A DNA stretch of 64,000 nt from positions 176,350,341-176,414,340 of the forward strand of contig OZ038378.1 of NCBI GenBank assembly GCA_964036045.1. The letters run 5' to 3'. Positions 52,103 through 61,400 of the stretch are shown here, in pieces. The position numbers and the translations under genes were made by a program. This DNA comes from Eutreptiella sp. 'Long Island Sound 2002' (Eukaryota > Euglenozoa > Euglenophyceae > Eutreptiales > Eutreptiaceae). The notes beneath the pieces were generated by a model, which was not told the DNA's origin, made no database searches, and worked only from the letters and a program-made list of their open reading frames with translations. Position 1 is the first letter of the stretch; each line of letters opens with the position of its first letter.

Positions 52103-53154
52103 CTGCCTCCCTCCCTCTCTCTACACAAGAGGAAATCTTTGCCCCAACACACCTTGCATACCTTAAACGCACCCTTTTGGCACCTTTTCAAGCAAACAAG
52201 AAAACATGACCTGAGAAGTGAAATCCTCCAAAGAAGCCGGGAACCAGGCCGAAAAGAGGTTATCTGCCCAAGTGACTGTGAAATACCACCTTGGAGGTCC
52301 TCTTGAATTGTGGTACAAGGTATTGTATCTATTTTGTCACCTAAAAAGCGGCACAAAGCCATCCATCTATCTCAAGTTTGAGTGCATCAACCCCATCCCT
52401 GGTAGTGCATCCAGGTTACGGCCTACATGTCCCCTGCGCTTGACACCTTGCATGATTAGGTCCCATCCCCCGGCCTATGCCTCTGTGCCTCCCACATCAC
52501 ATCATCATGCAGCTTCCCTCGTCAGTGAGCAAGCATGAATTAAGTACTGGCCAGGCCACTGGCCAAATGGCAAATAAATGCGTTTACACGTTTATTTTTC
52601 GAAAAATGCTCTTTTTGGGGGGATAACCGTTGTTTATGAACGGTTATTGGTGTTTATTGACATTTCTGCATTCATTGCTGATGGTTTTTGTGCCTTTATC
52701 AAAGTTGGAATGTGGTGCAGGTAAGGGGAGGTGAGTAGCATTGTGTGTCGGCTGGCATGGTGCATCATAGTGGGAAGATCTAGGATGTGGGTCATGGCAT
52801 AAATGGACACACGGACACGCCATGTACAGTCATTCATGTCCTGCATTCATGTCATGTGCATGTGTGCATGTGTGTCAATAACATTTTTTCTTGTTCCGTA
52901 TATCCCTCTGTCAGACACTCTTTCCCTTCCTCATTGTTCACATGGGGTCTGGCGTATGGATGCGCCCACTTGGCCCGGTTGCAGCTGAGGGTGCTGCTTG
53001 GATGCACTTCCACAGTGTTGCCGAGGCCCTCCGTTACCTCCATTCCGAGGCGGGAGGGTCTTTGCGGCACCTCAAGCACACGCAAGTCGCCCGTGCAGCC
53101 AAAAACGACGGCACCCGGGACGGCTAGTCCTTCACCTTCAAGGAGCCAACGTCC
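52103..53154. other. Intergenic, no supported gene
   Basis: AT-richer with short frames. A segment near 52915-53120 is GC-richer and coding-like (VWMRPLGPVAAEGAAW) but isolated. Confidence 0.4.
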
Positions 53155-54108
53155 ATGGTTGTCGCTCGGCCCGCGCGTCCGCAGCTGGCAGCCACACCCA
53201 CTTTGGCATCGTTTGGGTTGAGCGCTTGTTGCGGTGCAAACATATGTGGTGTGAGACACTCTTGCACTAGATGCAATGCAACTGTCGACGAGGCTTGTAT
53301 GGCCCGTGTCGGAACCGAGGTACACTGCTTCGCATGCACGTGTCGGGCTTGCAAGTGTGCAGGTGTGTAACCGCCCACTTGGTGCAATGCCGGAAGTGCA
53401 ACTTTCGGGTGCATGATGAATGCACCACAAATGGTGTTTGCACCCTTTGTAGTGCCGCATGCGCTTCCGGTGGGAGTGCTACAGTGCGGAAGCCGCGCAA
53501 ATTCAATCAAAAGTGGCTCTTGTCAAGGCCTTGGCTTCGATACGACCCGGTTTGTGTCTTGATGTGGTGCGAGGCTTCGGATTCGTGTGCTGACCGTTCA
53601 TCAAAGAAGGAGGAGCTTGTTTTATGTTCGTACGGCCGTGGATGCACGAATGGTGACCATGCAACTTGACCACACGTTTCTAGATCTTTTGGGAGATACC
53701 TTGCAATGTGCCGCGTCATTTTGGAACAACGCCCCCTCTAGGTTGAAAACCTTGCAGGCTGTCGCACAGAGTCTTGAGGTGGCCGCCCTGAAGTTGGGTG
53801 TCTTGCACACCCGCCGGTGGTCTGCATTCGCAGGTGATGCTCTGCGCCGCCGGAGAAGCGGATGCACATTGAAGGAGACTATGGCACCGATGAACGATGC
53901 AGTAGCATGTCGGGGGTTGAATCAGGGGACAAAGGGGAGTGGGGGTCAAAAAGCAAAGGAGGGGGAGGAATTAGGGGGGGAGGGAGAAGAGGAGGGGGAG
54001 CACCTGTTTTGCTTGGGACAGATGTACGACACGTTGCAGGAGAGGGAGGCAGCAGGTAGCGAATGGCCTCCCGACTTTTTAGCACACACACTTTCTCTCA
54101 CAATTTGA
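53155..54108 (+). pseudogene. Eroded hAT/TTF-type transposase
   Basis: Three pieces in changing frames. 53155-53370: Cys-rich zinc-finger-like sequence (HSCTRCN, HCFACTCRACKC). 53340-53669: HLVQCRKCNFRVHDEC, then KFNQKWLLSRPWLRYDP followed by M-x-C. The F-x3-W-L-x3-P-W-L-x-Y-D pattern is the signature of the TTF/BED-like N-terminal domain of hAT transposases and their host-derived relatives. 53587-54108: FLDLLGDTLQCAASFW, APSRLKTLQ and HTRRWSAFAGDALR, the dimerisation part where hAT proteins read TRWLSR. The core DDE region is missing between them, so this is a fossil, or exons with the middle lost. An acidic Gly/Glu stretch ends it. Confidence 0.5.
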
Positions 54109-54289
54109 CACCTGGTCTGCAAGTGATTTTTTCAAATTGCTTTATTGCTTGTATACCATGTGCAGGGCGCATGGGAACACAGTGTCAGCCGCTCAATCGT
54201 TATTCCACTTTTTGCAGAGAAAACGTAGAAAGTGGGGTGGTTTGTTTACAAAATGAACCATCAGTGTACAGTTAAGTTAGCAGTGACCG

Positions 54290-54690
54290 AACAAAGCAGT
54301 GTGTATTTCAAGGCAATTTGGACGAAAACAACCTCAAGCAAATAGGAAGCGCAAATGAACTTGCAAAAAGCATCTGGTAATTAGCATTTTTTACACTTTT
54401 TGACAAAAAAACACAAAAAACCAAGAGCAATGTGTATTTCAAGGCAATTTGGATGAAAACAACCTCAAGCAAATAGGAAGCGCAAATGAACTTGCAAAAA
54501 GCATCTGGTAATTAGCATTTTTTACACTTTTTGACAAAAAACACAAAAAAACACGAGCAGTGTGTATTTCAAGGCAATTTGGATGAAAACAACCTCAAGC
54601 AAATAGCAAACACCAAAGAACTTGCAAAAAGCATCTGGTAATTAGCAAAAATGACGAAAAAAACACAAAAAAAAACAAGAATAAACATTG
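54290..54690. repeat. Three tandem copies of a 130-131-bp unit
   Basis: Each unit starts TGTGTATTTCAAGGCAATTT (54300, 54431, 54561) and contains CCTCAAGCAAATAG, AACTTGCAAAAAGCATCTGG and an A-rich end (GACAAAAAAACAC). Copies 1 and 2 are nearly identical; copy 3 has diverged in its second half. No coding frame. Confidence 0.95.
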
Positions 54691-55252
54691 AAATCAACAG
54701 TCTACTGACCACTGGCCAAAAACCTTTGGGCCAGTGTTTAATTCACGCTTGTCACTGAGTGGTGTGCCAATCCCTCCAAAGGGACATACTGCAATGCAGC
54801 GGATGAGCCCGAGCAAGAGGAGGCGGTGATATCTGTGCACAACAGCGCTAAGAGCATCGCATAACATAAGACCGGCACTATTTCCAATGCTATGGTTGTG
54901 GTTGTGGTTGGGTCAAGGTGCAAGAGGAGCAACATAGGCGGGGTGCAACATAGGGCACATGTTGTGTTGGTCAAGGCCAAATACATGGAGAGACAATGGA
55001 TCTGTGTGTGGGTGGGGAGGTGTGTATTGCTAGCAAACAGTAGGTACACACAAAGAACATGTAAGGGGTTTGCAGGTATGAATGTTGGTGGTGGGGTAAT
55101 GGGACTTGGGTGACATGCAGGTTGTCACAAAGTGCCCCATGGTCGCTAGGAGGTTGGGAACCCCAAATGCAGCAATCTGAGTTTGGTGTGCTTGTGTTGC
55201 ACAATACACAGAGCAGTGTTCGGTTGTTATTTGTGGGGGTTTGCAGCCCCTA
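54691..55252. other. Intergenic, no supported gene
   Basis: GTTGTGGTTGTGG-type short repeats near 54890-54910. Nothing coding. Confidence 0.45.
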
Positions 55253-55686
55253 GGGGGGGCGGCTGGGCCCGGTCCTTGTATGCGACACCCCCCAGCCCCT
55301 CCCCCTGAGTTTTGAAAGATAGTGGTGCAGGGGCCGTGGCGCCAACGGTGCCAAATTATTTGTCCCATGCTTAGTCGAAGGGGGTACTATGCCTTTGGTG
55401 CTTAAGACCCTTAAGACTTTCTTCGTGGCAAAGACGAGAAATCGCTATTATCGCATACATACCTCTATACCCCCATGCCCCTAGACACACACACTCCCTT
55501 GAGGTATGCATGAGGTAGTAGTGGGTCGCGCACAGCCCCCCCCCCGGCCGAGCTGCCAATTAACCCCCCCCCCAACCTCACACCAACCCCCCCCCCCCAG
55601 TCCCAACTGCCCCCCCCCCCCCCGCGCAAGTGTTGGCAGATTGCTGGGGGGGGTGTCGCATCAGGACCGGTTGTAGTCGCACCCCG
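55253..55686. mobile_element. About 430-bp inverted-repeat element, copy B
   Basis: Same ends as 10620-11020. The left end contains GGTCCTTGTATGCGACACC, CCCAGCCCC and GAGTTTTGAAAGATAGTGG. The right end contains GGCAGATTGCTGG, a G-run and TGTCGCATCAGGACCGG, followed by TTGTAGTCGC as in copy A. The interior differs between copies except for the C-run-rich right half, as expected for non-autonomous family members. Confidence 0.65.
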
Positions 55687-56799
55687 GGTTGCAGCCATTG
55701 TGTGATGCCCAGCGTTAGCCATGCACAGCCTGGAGGCTAGCCTCCACACACCGGTTAAGCATTTAGCACACACCCGAAAGTGGACCAAAGGGAGGGTGCA
55801 CCAGCAACAGGGCAACTAGACTTGTTGAACGCATACCCTACACTGTACTATCGGTACTATCTTGCAATATCTTGCTCCTGTGCTATGGGTACCTGAATCT
55901 AATAGCTACCTTGCAGCACACCCCAGTTGCCATCCAAATTGTTCCGATTTCCCACCTGTATGCCTAGAGCAATCACCAATCTTGTTGAAGGGCGGCTAGT
56001 TTGCGTCATGCACAGCCGTGCTCTTTAGTGAAGGTGATTTGGACGGAGAGCTACCCACTGCATCAAACCACCACACCATCACTTCTCCATGACATAACTT
56101 TGTTTCCTCGTGCTCTCGGATTCTTCGGCATGATGCCATGAGCTCTTTGGGCTTTACATGTGCATTGTGTGCCCTGTGTGCTTCATGGTGCTCGTATCTC
56201 GTGTCACATCACCTATGTTGTGTTTATGTGTGAGTTTTTGGTGGTTGGAGGGCTGCCCTCCCATTGCTAATGTTATGGCTGAGCCTCACGCATTCACCCC
56301 TTCGTCACTCTAGTAGAGAGGCACTGCATCTCATTTACAATTCCAAGCAAGCCTGCAAGGAATTGGGTACCTTTGGGCACCCCGGGAATTGCCCCCACAA
56401 GAGGGTGTGGCAGTGGGAAGGGCGGGGGGAGGTAGGGATGGAGGGATGGGTGCAACGGCACTATCTAGGTTGTCATCTAGCCGTGGAATCCACGTGGCCG
56501 AAATTGGACCCCTCGTTTTGGCAAAAAACTGCCATATGTTTGTCCATAGAGGCACACACACAAAACGATTGATGCACTGTTGGTCCAATGGGGGAGTATT
56601 AGCGCGCCGGGCATCTTTTTTTTGCCATCCCCCCCGTGCTTGTTTTTGCCCCCCTTCACCAAACAATCTGCCCCCAGAACGCCGATGAGTTACACCAGTC
56701 AATGTGTATTTTATTGCATTGTTGTCAAGTTTGCATTCGGAGCCAGGTCCGCCACCCTCCTTATGGACCATGGAACCATATTCTGCCTCACGTTTGGAC
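55687..56799. other. Intergenic, no supported gene
   Basis: Short frames only. The segment 56580-56700 has T- and C-runs. Confidence 0.4.
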
Positions 56800-56970
56800 C
56801 AGACAAGAGCAACTCAGCCGCCACGCAAGATGAGGGAGAGGATGAGGCAGAAGTGCGTGCATTTGTGTTGTCACAAGCGCTCCACCATCACAGTTTGTGG
56901 TGAGTGTAAGGAGTACTGTTGTTATGAATGTATCGACACCCACACTTGTGGGAATAATATTATTTATTAA
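56800..56970 (+). pseudogene. Cys-rich tail resembling the C-terminus of piggyBac-type transposases
   Basis: The frame encodes RKMRERMRQKCVHLCCHKR, then TVCGECKEYCCYECIDTHTC and a stop at 56968-56970. The order C-x2-C ... C-x2-C-x3-C-x2-C-x3-H, after a basic stretch and right before a stop, is how piggyBac-like transposases end (a cross-brace finger that binds the terminal repeats). No catalytic domain precedes it, so it is a remnant, or a final exon whose upstream exons I could not place. Confidence 0.35.
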
Positions 56971-57009
56971 AGGCATTCTGAGTGACATGTTGTGGTATTG
57001 AATTCTCAG

Positions 57010-57126
57010 ATTTCGGCTTATGCAGCGTGCTTTGCAGGGAAGGTTTGCGGTCCAGTGCAGTCTACTTGTGGGATTTCTCTAGGTGAGGATAAAATTGGGG
57101 CTAGAGCCAAGATACTTCATGCAAAG
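57010..57126 (+). CDS. Candidate exon of unknown gene
   Basis: Between AATTCTCAG and AAAG before GTAGCG, phase 0-0. It encodes ISAYAACFAGKVCGPVQ and LGEDKIGARAKILHAK. It looks coding but matches no domain, and its end phase does not fit the EF-hand exon at 58277. Confidence 0.25.
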
Positions 57127-57599
57127 GTAGCGTGCCGAGCACGCACCAGGCACACATCCCCCGCAATGAGATAGTCTTTTGGCTCACAATTGGACATTTA
57201 CAAAAACAACTGTGGATGGTGGTGCAGGTGGAGGTGCAGGTGGTGCAGGAATGCATCGCACCACCATCTATGAATGCACACACACAAGCATCTACCTATG
57301 CAAGCATGCAGCCATCACCCATTCATCGATGCATTGATGCATGCACATGCATCTGTCAATCCATGTTCTAAGCCATGCATCCATCCATGCAGCAATCACC
57401 GTGTGTCTATGCATGTATTTATTATGAAGGCTTATGAAAGTAATGCATAGGTTCGGGGGGTATTCAGGGTTGCATTATTGGAAGGATATTTGTTGGTGGC
57501 GTTATTGTTGAGGTTTGCTTTCTTCTCTGTGGAGGAGTTGGGGGTTGTTGAGATTGGTGGAGGTTGCAAAGGGTCCTAGATGGTGTGTTGGATGCGCCT

Positions 57600-57860
57600 G
57601 CCTCTGCACATTTATGCATCCCACCTACCCATACATATTGTGCCATCACGATGCATCTACACATTTTATGCATGCATGCATCCATCATGCTGCACATCCG
57701 TGCATCGCTCCCTCCCTCCCTCCCTCCCTCTATTTATCCATTTGTTCACCGATGTGTGTATCCATCCATCCAGCCAGTCGGCCATCCATTATCCACCCAT
57801 CCATGCATCCATCCCCATTCATCCGTCTGTCGAGACCCATCCATCCACCCATCCCAGTGT
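57600..57860. repeat. Degenerate (CATC)n/(CTCC)n low-complexity region
   Basis: Runs of CATCCATCCAT and CTCCCTCCC with interruptions, continuing weakly at 58017-58032 and 58085-58130. Frames through it are Pro/Ser/His-rich artefacts. Confidence 0.8.
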
Positions 57861-58276
57861 GGGACAGACGCAGTTGGTGGAATTGCCCCTTGGGCGCCCA
57901 CACTCAGTGGAATGCATTGCCGTCTGGGCAGACACAGTCGCTAGGATACATTGCGCTGTGGGCAGATAGAGTTGGTGGACTGCACTGTCTTGGAGGGCAC
58001 ACAGCCATGTACACTTGCATCCATCCATCCACTCTGTCCGTGTAAGTTTATGCTTGCAGAAGCATACACTCATCCATTCCTCCATACTCATGCATACATC
58101 CATCCTTTCACCCACCCACCCCACCCAGCCATGCATGTGTGCTTACATTCAACACAGCCTTCATCCAGCTAAAAATGTATGGATGGTAGGATGCAAGGAG
58201 GCATGAATACATGCATGGACGGGTGCATTCAGTGGGTAAGGATGGGTGCACTAGAGGTGGCATGGTATACACACAG

Positions 58277-58464
58277 GCAAGGCGGATTTCGACATCCCTT
58301 CCCGCACGGAGCGTCTGGAAAGCCTCAAGCAAGAGTTCAACAAGTTCGATGAAGCGCATACCGGAAAGATCGCAGTGTCTGAATTGCCCGATGTGATCAG
58401 TTTTGCCTTCAACATGGACACCGAGCGAGCTCGGAAAATGTACCTAGACTGCATCATCCGAGAG
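58277..58464 (+). CDS. EF-hand protein exon A (EF1)
   Basis: Follows ATACACACAG and ends at GAG before GTGCAA in phase 0. It contains LKQEFNKFDEAHTGKIAVSE, then the linker helix MDTERARKMYLDCIIRE. The first two bases complete a codon from an upstream exon that was not found. Confidence 0.75.
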
Positions 58465-61400
58465 GTGCAAGCCCTGGACCCAACCTTAATTCTACGACAT
58501 CGAGGAGGGGTTGCCTATCCCTGCACCACACACTGCGGTGCCTAGGGAGTAGTCATGGGATGCAGGCTGCGGTTCTCTAGGCTTGTTGCGCTTAGAACCG
58601 AATTCTGGAGGATATCCTCAAGTCAGCCTAGGGGTGAAACGGCAGGGGGGGAAAGCGGTAGTGCCACAGGCATGTTTGAAGTTAGACCAACCAGCTGTGT
58701 CTCTCTCAAGGCGGAGGTTGACTCGGACGGAAACGTCAACTACGAGAAACTGCTAGAGGACGAAAAGGCGATGTTCCGGATGTTCCTGTGCGCAGACCGG
58801 GTGGTGAAGCTGGAAAGGCAGTTCGAGGAATGGGACACGGAGGACGAAGGTTTGTGTGGTGCGTGTGCCCGAGCTTCAATGCAAGGGGAATCTGAACTGG
58901 GTCACGGACGAGGGGTCTGCTATGCTACAATCAGCAGTGCGCAGGATCACAAGTCTTCACACCAGACACTTGTCCAGGACCCGGCTGACATAGCGTCCAT
59001 GTGTTCTGCCATCTCAGGCAGCTGCTGACATGGTGTGGGAAAGTGCGACGGGACAACCTGGCCGCGCCACCCCTGCTGTGGCTGCGCCACCCCTGCTGTG
59101 GCTGCGCCACCCCTGCTGTGGCTGCGCCCGCTCTTTTTTGGACCCGTGAGGGAAGGCCAAAGGAACAAAGTGTCCTGAAGCTCTTGGTGGACGGCTTTGC
59201 CGCACAAGGTCGAGCATACGGAGGGGTCCGCCCACTACCGTTTCTCTGCCCGCCGGACATATCTCCGTCTATGTTCCGGCTTCTCCTTATGCTTGTGGAT
59301 CACCTCTCCCCTCCGAAACCATATCGTTGACATCCCGGGGGAAGTAACCACCTGTGCACCACTGGGAGTGACCTCTGGCTTCGTACGGACGCCGCTGACG
59401 CTAGAACCCGGCCATGTAAGGGCTTGGGTCGAGGTGGGACACAGACGGGGGTGAGGGCAGAACAATCTTTTGAGGAGCGCTTCACTACCCAATACCGAAC
59501 ACTCTACTCATTGTCTGCGCTGAGCGCGATAGAAGTTATAAGGCAGGTGCGGCTACAGCGAAGTCGCGGTTCCGAGCGTGACTTATTTGAGCGGTCCACA
59601 TGATGCAAAGCTTCCATTCTGCTGTCCTGTGTTTCTCCTGTTTTCTCCTGTTTCAGGGGAAACAACCTGTTCAAATGCATTCTGTTCCAATAGATATTTC
59701 CACACACATTTCTACACTCTCGTGTCCACACACCTTTCTACACTCTTGTGATCCTTTGTATATCCATCCCAGAGCAAGCGTGGCGCCCACAGATGCGCAG
59801 TTCATACACTGACACCCGCACCAACTTCTTGGGGTTCTGTATCAGTAGAGAAAGGGATGTGTTCACGTCAAAATTTGCTGTACTTGTCTGGGCTTTGCAG
59901 CAACATTCATCAATCTTCCTGTGTGCTTTCATCTTCCTCCATGTTCCTGCATGTCCCCTCAGGCACAATTGAGGCAAGTGCACTGAAGAATTTTGTGTGC
60001 CAAGCATTCAACCTTGTCAATGAGGACAGCCGAGAAAGGTAACTTCAACCCTACTACCATCTCCCAGCGGCACTCCTCAGAGCAGAGCACGGGTCAAAGG
60101 CGTGGTCATCGACTTTCAGAGCAAGCAAAGACGGCGCACTTGTTCGGCTGGATTGCCAAAAGAGGAATTCTGTGCACCCCTCCTTACCCGCTGATGATGC
60201 TATCAAGTCCGAGCTTTGGGCCCAGCTTTTGGGGAAGGCTACTCTGCACACTGTACCTCTGCACTCTTTAACGCAGAACACTATGTGATCTGCATCCTGT
60301 ACATGGTACACTGCGCTGCACTGCCAATGTGCGCTACGCATGCAACCCACTGCACACTGTGCACTCTGCATGCGAAGCACACCATATGGGTGGAGCACAG
60401 GCTGCGCATGAATTGAGCGAAGGAGGCCTTTGTTGCTGGAGTCAAAAACAAGTGCAAAATGACTTTTTTGCCAAACTTAATCCAGCCTGATCCAGGGCAT
60501 CAGAAATACGGGCTTGGGACAGACGCTGATTGGTGCTTTGCTTCTGCCCCAGAAATTCCGAAAATGCGTTGAATATGCACAGTACACAGTGCAAGTGCAA
60601 TGTAAAGAGTATTAAGGCCCCGGTGTGCAGAATCGACAGAGGCGCAATGCGCAGCTTGTGCAGAGTGCACACTGCACAGTCTACCGTGCTCTGAGTGCAC
60701 TGTGCAATATACCCATTGGAGAGTGTGTAGTGTGCAGTGAGCATAGCATTTGTGCAGTTTGCAGGGTGGCACTGTGCAGTGTGCAGAACATGAATATAAG
60801 TGCTTCGTCTGCAGTGGGTCTCCTAGGTGTGACCACCATGCAATTCTGGAGGCCTGTTGGTTTTGCTCCCAGATTGCTGCCACCACACCAAGGACAGAGT
60901 GGGGAGTTGTGCAGGGGCACCTTCCCTGCACCCTGTGCCAGGACATGCCTCTCTGTTCCTAGCTATCCCATGCCCGCCTTGTTTGCCATCCTTGACTGGG
61001 CCTTGAAGGATACCCCCCATCCCTTCCCCCCTTGGGGGAGTGACAAATAAAAATCGGTAATTGAGCAAACCTCCGAGGTAGATGTATAATGCACTCTTTT
61101 TAGGGTGTCTGCAACCCAGGAGGATTTGAACAAGCACATGGGGAAACGTGAACCCCCTATTAATAGTGATACCATCCTAGGAGCAGGGATTATTGATCTT
61201 GTAGCTTATTGTCCTGATGAGCTGAAGGTGATTTTGGCTAGCTTGCCCCCAATCAGGACCCCTCTTCCTCAGACTCTGAATCTGAGCATGAACAAGCATG
61301 TTCTGAATATGGCTACTTCAACACTCATAATATGTCCACAAATGGCCTCAATTGCACAAATTTGAGGCCATTTGGAGCCTTTTGGGGGCATCTTTTGGAC

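Noticed and set aside
57515-58045. Three overlapping frames of 126-176 codons
   Set aside because: Product of the (CATC)n/(CTCC)n low-complexity region; all frames read Pro/Ser/His/Ile repeats.
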